Shown: positions 55,560 through 64,000 of the stretch, in pieces | Layout: each line of letters starts with the position of its first letter | Numbering within the stretch: position 1 is the stretch's first letter | Assembly: GCA_036365145.1 (NCBI GenBank) | Contig: JAEOAD010002232.1 | Location: 2,611,001 to 2,675,000 of the forward strand | Length of the DNA: 64,000 nucleotides | Reading direction: 5' to 3' | Source: Orientallactaga sibirica | Lineage: Eukaryota > Chordata > Mammalia > Rodentia > Dipodidae | The notes under the pieces: generated by a model | The model's database searches: none | What the model was told of the DNA's origin: nothing | The model's input: only the letters and a program-made list of their open reading frames with translations | Translations under genes and position numbers: made by a program

Positions 55560-55712
55560 TATAATATTTTATTTTTATTTATTTTTTAAATGATGAATAG
55601 ATCAAAGATGAATCTGATGAACCAGGGAGCTGGGCAGGTGCCAGGCATCTAGCTTACATGGAAATCGAACTGAGGTCCTTTCCCCATCTTAACACAGCCA
55701 TCTCTCCAGCCC
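55560..55712 (-). repeat. DIP-like SINE, body replaced
   Basis: Tail and head (GCCATCTCTCCAGCCCC) are typical but the middle is shortened and altered. Confidence 0.68.
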
Positions 55713-55750
55713 CTGAAGATTATATTTTTAATCAAGACAACTAGTTTGGA

Positions 55751-55870
55751 GGTTTATTTAATGCTACAAAACCCAAGGTCAGGGTGGGGTTAAATGTGAA
55801 ATCCCCACTCACACAAGCTCAAGACAGGGGGTTTATTTAATGCTACAAAACCCAAGGTCAGGGTGGGTGT
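55751..55870. repeat. 79-bp direct repeat, about 1.5 units
   Basis: GGTTTATTTAATGCTACAAA and the next 19 bases occur at 55751 and again at 55830. The intervening 40 bp occur once. Confidence 0.9.
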
Positions 55871-56594
55871 CCCAAGAGCTGACATAGGGAACTGAACGTC
55901 ACAGGAAATAGAGATGCCTCCCTGTTCACTCCATCTCCCCTCGATGAGCTTTCTTTGCTTACCTGGAGTCCTGGGCTGCTCTTAGTAGCAAATAACCAGG
56001 TTTCTCTTATCATAGTGCAGATTTCCCATTCTCTCTTCTTTCATGTCTGTTGAATTTTGAGGTTACGCAAGGCTCAGCCCTCAGTCATCTTCCAGACACC
56101 AAGAAGGCACTGTAGAAGAAGACTTCCCTCATGGATAGAAAGCACTGTCCAGAGAAGAAAAACGCTCTCTGATGGGGAAGGAGAGAAGGGTTAGGATGGC
56201 ACATAGCAGGGGACTCAATCCCACCCATAAGGACCTCGAAATTTATTTCCAGACCAGTATTTGCTACTGCTTGCCAGGTCTTTTCATTTCTACCTGCTGT
56301 AGCTGCTTAGATTCAAGCAACTGAACAGACAAGGTAATCCTATCCACACAGAGTGGTTATCAATCTAATACTGCAGACATTCATACTGGCACATCTTTCC
56401 AGTCTTTGGTGAAGGTACCTGGGAATCCACTGGCTCTTCTCTGATTACTAAAATCCAGTGGGTTGTAGGTCTTATGAAGTCTGTTGGACCCAGTCGGCCC
56501 TGTCCCCATCACCACCAGTTTTCATTCTTCATCCCTTTTTGCTATTGTGACAGTGTCAGATGTTCTCTTTAGCTGTAGCTTTTCTTTCTCCTCC
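55871..56594. other. Unclassified sequence, perhaps LTR- or retrocopy-derived
   Basis: No gene recognised. GCTTTCTTTGCTTACCTGGA near 55949 might be part of the repeat to the left. Confidence 0.35.
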
Positions 56595-56963
56595 TCAGCC
56601 CATCAACCACCTGACACCCACTGTAAAGTTGTATTTGAGGAAAAATGAACTAGTTTTTTCCAAGTACACTGTCAAAACACAGAACAGTTCACCTGCAGTT
56701 ACTTGTGATGGTAAATCCCTCTTGCTTAATTCATAGAGTTTACTATAAGACTTGATGTCTGAGGAAGTAAGAATAGGTTGTTTTAAAATTCTCTGATTAT
56801 TCTTAGCTGTGTGTGCATGTGTTGCAAAACCTTTTTCTTTATTTTGTAGAAAGCTGTGCCAAATAAGCACAAACACTTTGGAAAATTGGACATATGTGGC
56901 AGGATTGTGACATTTCAAAACATCAAGCAGGTTATCAGTACTGACCTGTACCATTGTTCCCAC
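56595..56963 (-). other. Uninterrupted minus frame, 122 codons, unknown
   Basis: The frame is open with a protein-like composition (for example DIKSYSKLYELSKRDLPSQV, AGELFCVLTVYLEKT), unlike the microsatellite and SINE frames around it. It has no splice sites that I would trust and ends in GWLMG-like residues before a stop. It could be a piece of a processed pseudogene or an old retroelement. I do not recognise the family. Confidence 0.35.
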
Positions 56964-57182
56964 ACCTCATTAGCCACCAAATCCCTTTTACTTATAAGAA
57001 ACTTAAAGCTTTTCAAACCTAACAAGATGATCACTAGCCAGATTATTATCATCATAAATTTTAAAAAATTTTTCAGGTTGGCAGTTGCTTTAATGAAAGT
57101 TATACATGTGCATAGTTTGAGGAATTAAATCATTTTACATGTTATGATGTGAAACATAGCAGACCCCTCCCTTCCTCTCTTT

Positions 57183-57228
57183 TTAAAATTTTTATTATTT
57201 ATTTTTTTAATTTTAATTTTATTTGTAA

Positions 57229-57279
<51 letters not shown>

Positions 57280-57446
57280 AGGCAGATACAGAGATAATGG
57301 GTATGCCAGGGCCTATAGCCACTGCAAACAAACTCCAGATGCATGTGCCCCTTGTGCATCTGGCTTATGTGGGTCCTGGAGAATCGAACCTGGGTCCTTT
57401 GGCTTTGCAGGCAAATGCCTTAACCACTAATCCATTTTTCCAGCCC
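57183..57446 (-). repeat. DIP-like SINE with long (GA)n, at an L1 3' end
   Basis: About 20 GA units at 57233-57275. The head is decayed (CATTTTTCCAGCCC). It sits at the A-tail end of the following L1, as does the SINE at 45.5 kb. Confidence 0.86.
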
Positions 57447-58676
57447 TAATTTTTATTTTTTACTGACAACTTCTATACTTACAGAAAATAGACCATGATA
57501 TTTCCCTCCCCTCCCCCCTTCCCCTTCACAACTCTGCTCTCCATCATATCTCCTCCCTCTATCCATTAGTCTCTCTTTTAATTTGATGTCATCATCTTTT
57601 TCTTCTATTATGAGGGTCTTGTGAAGGTATTGCTAGGCACTGTGAGGTCATGGATATTGAGGCCAATTTCTGTCTGGACAGTTGCATTGTAAGAGGTCAT
57701 ACCCTTCCTTTGGCTCTTCCATTCTATCCGCCCCCTCTTCTGCAATGGACCCTGAGCATTGGAGGGTGTGATAGAGATGTTTCAGTGCTGGACACTCCTC
57801 TGTCCCTTCTTCTCAGCACTGTGTTGCCTTTTGGGTCATCTCAGTGGTCATTGCCATCTGAAAAGCGAAGCTTTTCTAATGAGAAGTGAGAATAGCATTA
57901 ATACATGAACATTATATATGAACATTAATATATCAACATTAAGTGTAGTGCTCTCAGTGCAGTTTTGTGGGAATAATATATACATTTATCCAGAAAAGAG
58001 CAGGTTTTATATCCCAAATGCTCATGACCTCCCCTGCCACAGGCTTTTATTAGGTTTTCCGTACCAGGCATGTATTCCCTCCCATAGAGAGGGCCTTCAG
58101 TCCAATTAGAGAGCAGTTGGTTTCTCCCACAGCAGACATGCCACTATGGCACTTGTTCAGACATTTGGCCTGTCTGGCCAAACTTGAGGCTTCCAGTGTC
58201 CACTGTTTTCACAACTGATGACTTCTGTCTCCCATAGGGCTACATGCAGTGCAGCTTTTTCCAGCTTTCAGTTGGCTGGTCTATAGGGAGAAGGTTTTCT
58301 GCTCAGCACCAGTTTGATTTCTCAGTGACCTTGCCACTCAGGCAAGTGATGTCTTCAGCAATAGGGTCTTACCATCTGTTTCTCAAGGAAAACCAAAGGC
58401 CTTGGAAATAGCCTGTAATGTTTTGGAGGCAACAGGGACCTCTCTGGCCAACAACTCACTGAAAGGTATCCCATCCCTGGCGCTGAAAATTTTCTAGTAA
58501 CAATCTATGACTTCTGGATGTGCCATTATTCAAAAAAGTAGCTTTCTTATGTCTTATTCAGAATGTCTTGAATTTTGATTGACCTTCCCCCCACCCTTCT
58601 TTTACAAATTTTCTTCCCCTGGCTTTGCTTAGGCCATTCCACTCCCTGTAATCTGTTCTTCTACTTACATATATAA
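57447..58676 (-). mobile_element. 5'-truncated LINE-1, 3' UTR only
   Basis: About 1.2 kb that match 45.75-46.98 kb over most of their length (for example GGACCCTGAGCATTGGAGGG here, GGACCCTGTGCCTTGGAAGG there). It stops at the point where the longer L1 goes on toward ORF2. A short plus frame (57650-57889) is not a gene. Confidence 0.88.
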
Positions 58677-59374
58677 CAGACCCTGGATGGGGGATGGCAG
58701 TGGAAGATGAGGTAAGACATGGAACATGGAGCAGGGAGAGACCCAGGTCATGGTCCATCGGGAGGAAGAGGATGGAATCTCAGAGCTGAGAATGGGGATG
58801 CCAGAGGACAGAGTGCCGGAGGAGGACGGGGGCTTGTTTGGAATGGAGAGGATGATGACATGGAGCGAGTGACAGCAGTGAGAACACTTTCCTATTGCCC
58901 AGCGTCACCCAGGGACAGCCCGGGCCTTGTGAGCCATTTGGCACGGCTTGCAATTCTGCTCACGTGGACTTGTCTCCTTTCTCCTCCTGTCCCTCTTCTG
59001 CCTTCCTACCACCCATGGGTGTGTGCAGGATGGTGCTAAGTCATTTACAAAATTAGAAAAGCCCTCTTGTCACCACCCTTGCCCGCCCTCTTGGTGGCCC
59101 TGTGATTTCATGGGTGACGTGTTTGGCAGCTCCTTGAAGCCCACATAGTGCTGAGAGATAGTCCCAGAGCACTGGGGATGGACACCCACAAGGGTTGTGG
59201 GTCCTCTGTCCTTGTCGTCTTAGCATTTTATTGCATGTATGCAAGCGACTGGCCAGATGCCAGAAAGAACACAAGGGGCTGTATAAAAGATGGACACCAT
59301 TTCATCTTGCTGAAAAGTTTCCCCGACCCTTCTCCTCCCAGCATGACGCTTGCTTGCATCCATACGTGTTAGTT
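58677..59374. other. Single-copy sequence, no gene seen
   Basis: Several overlapping plus frames (58719-59039, 58948-59148, 59148-59372) have no domain. The G/A-rich start (58690-58860) is low-complexity. Confidence 0.4.
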
Positions 59375-59520
59375 TACAGAGCACTTCCATCCCAAACTTG
59401 AAACATCTTTCTGGGGGATTCCAGGAGGCTTATATTGATCCCTTTTTCAGGTAACGCATGCAGACATTGTTCTCAAGGCCATGAAGCTGGTGGGCAGGAG
59501 GCTCAGGGAAGAAATCTAGA
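59375..59520 (-). repeat. MIR-like SINE, ancient
   Basis: TTTACAGAGCACTTCCATCC, CCCTTTTTCAGGTAACG, AAGGCCATGAAGCTGGTGGG: reverse MIR layout. Confidence 0.55.
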
Positions 59521-59859
59521 CCTTTTCAAAGTAGAGGGTCCCGAAGGCTCAGAAAGCAGGAAGCACGCAGACCCCAACCCGATAAGAGGTCGTGTTGCAA
59601 CACAACCAACCGTGGAGAGCCCTGCAGATCTCCATTCGTTTTACATGTGACTTTGGGTATTTCTGAGAGAAATAACTACAAAGCGCCCCCCACCCCATTG
59701 AGAGATACAAATAAGAGCTTGTGAATACTCTCTTAAGAGCAATAATTATATACTTCTCTTTCTATCTTTGAATTTCTCAGAGTTCTTCCACACTTATCAT
59801 TTCTCATAGTCTGACAACCTATGGGCTAATATTGAGCTCCTCCCCTACGGCAGACAGTG
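59521..59859. other. Single-copy sequence, no gene seen
   Basis: No gene or repeat is supported. Confidence 0.4.
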
Positions 59860-60000
59860 TCCTGCATGCTTCCCTCATATTCATTCCTCTGATCCTCAAC
59901 AACTCAGTGTTATCCCTGTTTTATACATAAGGGATCAGAGAACTTGAGCCATTGGCCCAAGATCACACAGCTAGTCAGTTGAACAGTTAGCATCTGAAAC
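59860..60000 (-). repeat. MIR-like SINE, ancient
   Basis: CCTCAACAACTCAGTGTTAT, CCCTGTTTTATACATAAGGG, CCAAGATCACACAGCTAGTC: a clear reverse MIR core. Confidence 0.75.
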
Positions 60001-60195
60001 CTAAATGGTCTGCCACCAAAGCCCATGCCTGCCACACCAGGCAGTGGTGGGCAAGAGAGGCAGCACTAGAAGAAAGGCTTTATCTGGTCTTTGTAGGGAG
60101 AGTGCTTTCCTAGCCGTCTCATCACACCACAGCCGCAGGGAGGGAGTAGTGCAGCATGGGGCAGCAGACAGGCTGTGTTTGTCCATGTCCTGTTA

Positions 60196-60350
60196 TTAAA
60201 ACAAAATGCCTGAAGCTGGATACTTTGTAAAGAAAAAAAATTTTTTTTAAAACAAAATGCCTGAAGCTGGATACTTTGTAAAGAAAAAAATTTTATTTTT
60301 TAAAACAAAATGCCTGAAGCTGGATACTTTGTAAAGAAAAAAAAACCCAA
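60196..60350. repeat. Tandem triplication, 51-53 bp unit
   Basis: Units start at 60196, 60247 and 60300 (TTAAAACAAAATGCCTGAAG in each). The joints are A-run/T-run palindromes. Confidence 0.95.
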
Positions 60351-60394
60351 CATTTATTTCACTTACAGTCTGGAAGCTCAGAAGCATGGCACCA

Positions 60395-60732
60395 GGGTTG
60401 AGTAGAAAGCTCAGTGGATAAAGTGCTTGACATGTTAGCGTGAGTTCAGATTCCCAGAACCCATGCTGAACATGGTAGAGGGTGTCTATCATCCCAGTAT
60501 GTCTACCTGAGTTTGGAGCCCCAGTACCCAGGCTGAACACTGTAGAGGTCAACTATGATCCTATGGTGCCTACAGTGAGGTGCGAGGCAGAGACAGGAGA
60601 ATTTTCCAGAAATTTGCAAGCCAGCTAGCCTGGCAAACACAGTAGTGAAGGACAAGAGCTTCGGACTCAAACAAGGTGTATGGTGAAGGCCAATATCTGA
60701 AGTTGTCCTCTGACCTCCATACGTGTGCTGCG

Positions 60733-60735
<3 letters not shown>
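60395..60735 (+). repeat. B3 SINE
   Basis: GAAAGCTCAGTGGATAAAGT head, AGATTCCCAGAACCCATGCT, a doubled TACCCAGGCTGAACACTGTA-type middle, ACAAGGTGTATGGTGAAGG and TGTCCTCTGACCTCCATACG end. Confidence 0.8.

Positions 60736-60768
<33 letters not shown>
60736..60768. repeat. (CA)n microsatellite
   Basis: About 16 CA units, grown from the B3 tail. Confidence 0.95.
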
Positions 60769-60770
<2 letters not shown>

Positions 60771-61386
60771 CAGCATTGGCTCTGCTTGATGAGGGTCTCC
60801 TGGCAGATGGCACCACAATGGCAGGGTTCATAAGAGAAGAGATCACATGGAGAGATAGGAAGCCCCAGAGCAGAGAGGCCAGTTTGCACTTTTGCAGCAA
60901 CCCTTCCATCAGAACCACCAGAGTCCCATGAGAGCTACATTAATTCCTTACCGAGGGCGGCACCCCCAATGACCTAACTACTTCCCACTAGTCCCCACCT
61001 CTTCATGGTTTCATCATTTCCCATCATAAGTTTCCAACACGAGACTGTGAGGAACACGCTCAAGCCACATCCAAACCACGGCGTGGGCTCCTTCTCCAGC
61101 TTTGTGAAGTGAAGTAGCAGGGAAGCTTTGTAGGGGCTGATGTGAGTGTGTGGAGAGAGAGGGAAGGAGGGACAGCGTTGTGGCTGGGGTGGGTTCTGGG
61201 TCTGCTAACATGGCTGGGTGACTGTGAAGCCAGGGAAGCCAGAGAGCCAGCACCCAGGAGCTGTTATTTTTGTGACTGTGTGACTCTTCTAAGTAGCCCT
61301 GCCTCGACAGTTCATACTTCAGCTGAATAGAAACCCTGGCTTCAGTCAAAGTAACTGACATTCCTGTGCACGGGAACTAGAGATCT

Positions 61387-61494
61387 CCGTTGGGTGTGGT
61401 GGCACAGGCCTTTAATCACGGCAGTTGGGAGGCTGAGATACGTGGATTACAAAGTGAGTTCCAGAACAGCCTAGGATAGAATGAGAGACCCTGT
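61387..61494 (+). repeat. B1-like SINE, diverged
   Basis: GTTGGGTGTGGTGGCACAGG, CCTTTAATCACGGCAGTTGG, GAGACCCTGTTGAAAG. Its tail expanded into the following GAAA tract. Confidence 0.8.
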
Positions 61495-61497
61495 TGA

Positions 61498-61556
<59 letters not shown>

Positions 61557-61680
61557 GAAAGGAAGGGAGAAAGAGAAAGAAAGACAGAAAGGAAGGAAGG
61601 AAGGAGGAAAGAAACAAAAGAAAGAAAGGAAGGAAGGAAGGAAAGAAAGAAAGAAAGAAAGAAAGAAAGGAGGAGGAGGA
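61495..61680. repeat. (GAAA)n/(GGAA)n polypurine tract
   Basis: About 185 bp of almost pure purine. Long frames on both strands across it (up to 169 codons) are repeat translations, not genes. Confidence 0.95.
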
Positions 61681-61689
61681 CAAGGAGAA

Positions 61690-62345
61690 GGGGACGGCCA
61701 AGTGGATAAAAGCACTTGCCATGGAAGTGTGAGGAACTGAGTTTGGATCCCCAGAACCCATGTGTTGCAGTCAGGTTCACATTGCTGGTAGAAATCACCC
61801 AACCAAGAGTAGCTTGTGGGGGAAAAAAAAAGAGGTCGATTTTGGCTTATAGGCTTGAGGGAGAAGCTCCATGATGGCAGGGGAAAACGATGGCATGAGC
61901 AGAGGGTGGACATCACCCCTGGCAAACATCAGGCAGACAATAGCAACAGGAGAGTGTGCCAAACACTGGCAAGGGGACACTGGCTATAATACCCATAAGC
62001 CTGCCCCAAGAATACACTGCCTCCAGGAGGTGCTAATTGCCAGATCTCCATCATCTGGGAACCTAGCATTCAGAACGCCTAAGTTTATGGGGGACACCTG
62101 GATCAAACCACCACACCATGTAAAGCCAGATGTGCAGTCATGCACCCTCCTACAGTGAGAGAGGGGGTAGGGAGAATCCTAGAAGTTCGGGGGCCAGCTA
62201 ACCTGGCATACTCAGCAGTAAACAAGACACCTTGCTTCTGATGAGGTGGAAGGCAAGAACAGACACTCTTTGGAGTGTCCTGTGACCTCCATGTACACCT
62301 CATGTTATACACACTCACTTCCATACTCACCACACGCGTACACAC
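61690..62345 (+). repeat. B3 SINE split by an LTR
   Basis: Head half GGCCAAGTGGATAAAAGCAC ... CCCCAGAACCCATG before the LTR; TAAAGCCAGATGTGCAGTCA ... GTCCTGTGACCTCCATGTAC after it. The two halves join in register when the LTR and one CCATG are removed. Confidence 0.82.
61763..62115 (-). mobile_element. ORR1-like MaLR solo LTR with 5-bp target duplication
   Basis: TGTTGCAGTCAGG ... AAACCACCACA with CCATG at 61758-61762 and 62116-62120. It closely resembles the LTR at 50.8 kb. Both internal halves and the AATAAA-like region are present; no internal retroelement sequence adjoins, so it is a solo LTR. Confidence 0.93.
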
Positions 62346-62604
62346 ACCATACATACTTATAAGAGATAAGAAAAAGAAACAGAGATTTCTTCTGGAATAT
62401 AGATTTATACAAGATTATCTCAAAGTAGAACTTCCATGATGTTTCACTAGTTCATTCTACTCCCAAGGTGCCGAAGGGGGAGGAACAGAAAGCAAGCGTA
62501 GAATGCCCATGATCCCTGAGTTGAGGAACGCTGGGTTTTCTGAATTAGGTTAGTCAGGCAGAATGAGGCGTGTTTCACAGCAGAAAACCCCTGCTTTCTT
62601 CCAG

Positions 62605-62664
62605 ATGGGAATCAACATTATTCACAAGAGTGATGGTGATGAGCTTACGAAACGGGCAAAAGCC
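62605..62664 (+). CDS. Candidate internal exon 1 (unknown gene)
   Basis: A 60-base segment behind CTGCTTTCTTCCAG (good acceptor) and before GTGAGTGAG (good donor). If its first base completes an upstream codon, 19 codons follow (WESTLFTRVMVMSLRNGQK) and two bases remain; these pair in phase with the one leading base of the segment at 63901, giving a proline codon at the joint. A second open frame (starting at ATG) also spans the segment, but it cannot be spliced to 63901 without a stop. I recognise no family. It could still be chance. Confidence 0.4.
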
Positions 62665-62694
62665 GTGAGTGAGCTAGTGTGTCAGAAAGCTTTC

Positions 62695-63055
62695 TCATTC
62701 CGGTGACACATGTCTGACATAAACAACTTAAGTAGGGAAAGCTTTACGTTAGCTTACAGTTTAGAAGTTTCCGTCCTTGGCTCCATTGATCCTGAGCTCA
62801 TGGTGAGACATGACATCGGGGTAGGGGGAACATGTGGCAGAGCCTACTCAACTCACGACAGACACAGAACAGAATAGTAGTGACAGGAAGGAGCCAGGGT
62901 GAGAAATAGTCCAAGAGATACACCCTTTGTGACCTGCTTCCTCTAGCCAGGGCCCACCTTCCTTATCCCACAGTTCCACAACCTCCTTAATAGTCTTCAA
63001 ATTTTGAACCCATCAATGAAATAAACCATTGATTCCCTTAGCCCACATGAGCTAT
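62695..63055 (-). repeat. Old interspersed repeat in the candidate intron (MaLR or URR1-like)
   Basis: GACATAAACAACTTAAGTAG, TAGCTTACAGTTTAGAAGTT, GACCTGCTTCCTCTAGCCAG and CCCACAGTTCCACAACCTCC have the layout of a rodent medium-reiteration element in reverse. The class is uncertain. Confidence 0.5.
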
Positions 63056-63257
63056 TTTTTTTCTGGACATGCTCTCACAGGCACACCTGGAGGTGTGCTC
63101 TATTCATCTAGGCATCTGGTAATCTAAGCAAGTGGATAATTGAGATTTACCATCATAACTACCAAACAATCTTTACTGGTACAAGACAGTGTGGTTTACA
63201 GCAATAGCTGTGACTCTGAGAGGCTGCGAGCAAACCCAATGCTAGGAAGGGAGATGC

Positions 63258-63417
63258 AGGTTTTTATTTGTTTGTTTTTTGAGTTAGGGTCTCGCTTTAG
63301 CCCAGGCTGACCTGGAATTCACTATGTAGTCTGAGGCTGGCCTTGAACTCACAGTGATCCTTCTATCTCTGCCTCCCAAGTGCTGGGATTGGAGGCTTGT
63401 GCCACCATGCCTGGCTA
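63258..63417 (-). repeat. B1 SINE
   Basis: TTTTTTGAGTTAGGGTCTCG to GCCACCATGCCTGGC. Flanked by GGAGATGC at 63250 and 63418. Confidence 0.92.
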
Positions 63418-63425
63418 GGAGATGC

Positions 63426-63680
63426 TTTTTTATTATTTATTTTATTTTATTTTATTTTATTTTATTTTATTTATTTGAGAGCAATAGACAGAGAGAGAAA
63501 GAGGCAGGTAGACAGCGAGAGAATGGGCATGCCAGGGCCTCCAGCCACTGCAAACAAACTCCAGATGCATGCACCACCTTATGCATCTGGCTTACGTGGG
63601 TCCTGGGGAATTGAGCATCGAACTGGGGTTCTTAGGCTTCACAGGCAAGTGCTTAACCGCTAAGCCTTTTCTCTAGGCCT
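63426..63680 (-). repeat. DIP-like SINE
   Basis: (TTTTA)n tail, GA tract, body, head CCTTTTCTCTAGGCC. Flanked by GGAGATGCTTTTTT at 63418 and 63681. The B-box half has a short doubling (GAATTGAGCATCGAACTGG). Confidence 0.9.
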
Positions 63681-63900
63681 GGAGATGCTTTTTTAAATGT
63701 AAAGAGAGTCTTGATTTCCTGGAGGTGTACCATGAAGAGTGCTTTTTGAAGCAAAGCATATGTTTATCCCCTGCCATGTATGTACATGTGTGTACCTGCC
63801 TGTGTGTGCTTTCCTCAGCTGCAGAATCGTTTCTCCAAGAGAAGTTTATCCTCAGAGTTTCTTCTCTCACTTACTATCCTGACTCTCCTTGTCTGCTCAG

Positions 63901-64000
63901 AGTCCTTGTGTCATCGCCACTTTTCTTTGAGAGGACTGAGATCATTGAAGTGGTGGATGACCTCCTGCAGGGTTACAACGTGAGCAGGTTCCTGGTCCAG
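63901..64000 (+). CDS. Candidate exon 2 (unknown gene), cut by the window edge
   Basis: Preceded by TCCTGACTCTCCTTGTCTGC and TCAG: a pyrimidine tract with a branch-like CTGAC. After one leading base the frame is open to the last base of the window (33 codons), including SSPLFFERTEIIEVVDDLLQ. The composition is strongly protein-like. A possible donor GTGAGC at 63980 would end the exon after 79 bases; otherwise it runs on. The phase matches the candidate at 62605. The two other frames contain stops. No family is recognised. Confidence 0.5.

Larger units (their letters stand above)
60196..61085 (-). repeat. MaLR LTR, split by a B3 and locally tripled
   Basis: The left part (AACAAAATGCCTGAAGCTGG ... 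CAGTCTGGAAGCTCAGAAGC) and right part (60800-61085, with GAGGGCGGCACCCCCAATGA and AAGTTTCCAACACGAG) fit a reverse MLT1/MST-type LTR. A B3 SINE lies between. The left terminal ~50 bp are present three times. Confidence 0.72.

Noticed and set aside
59377..59449. Possible third exon upstream, open and in phase with the one at 62605
   Set aside because: The segment and its TTTACAG and CAGGTAACG ends belong to a reverse MIR. The acceptor lacks a pyrimidine tract.
61412..61925. Frames up to 169 codons on the minus strand and 83 on the plus strand
   Set aside because: They are translations of the (GAAA)n tract and its flanking LTR and B1.

Overview
The window looks like nuclear DNA of a rodent, most probably a jerboa-type (Dipodidae) genome. 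It has no dense coding. Instead it holds scores of short interspersed elements with A-box/B-box tRNA-like heads (a B2-superfamily SINE that I match from memory to the jerboa DIP family), about twenty B1 (7SL-derived) elements, B3 and ID elements, rodent MaLR LTRs and L1 fragments. The jerboa assignment is inference from the SINE; the rodent assignment is firm.

Layout. 0-19 kb is a SINE-rich mosaic with two MaLR LTRs, an LTR-like block at 6.2-6.7 kb, two diverged copies of an unplaced dispersed repeat, and old L1 pieces. 19.1-29.4 kb is a direct tandem duplication of a 5.1-kb unit; both breakpoints fall in SINE sequence. 29.7-45.4 kb has longer single-copy stretches with scattered SINEs, a 36-bp minisatellite with CCAAT and GC boxes, and strong CTCF-like motifs. 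45.7-52.6 kb is a nearly full-length dead L1 on the minus strand, broken by a B1, a DIP and an ORR1-like LTR. It abuts a processed pseudogene of the HP1 gene CBX3 at 52.6-53.9 kb. 54-62 kb is again mosaic, with an L1 3' end, MIRs, B3 elements and MaLR LTRs. At 62.6 kb and 63.9 kb there are two short segments with good splice signals and matching reading phase. They may be two consecutive exons of a plus-strand gene that continues past the right edge; I do not recognise the protein.

No intact protein-coding gene, rRNA, CRISPR array, bacterial-type operon or viral genome is present. The open frames of 60-170 codons scattered through the window are chance frames, microsatellite translations or pieces of retroelements, apart from those listed. 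The interest lies in genome dynamics: the tandem duplication with a templated insertion in one copy, nested retroposition at reused target sites, SINE subfamilies carrying CTCF-like motifs, and the candidate exons.
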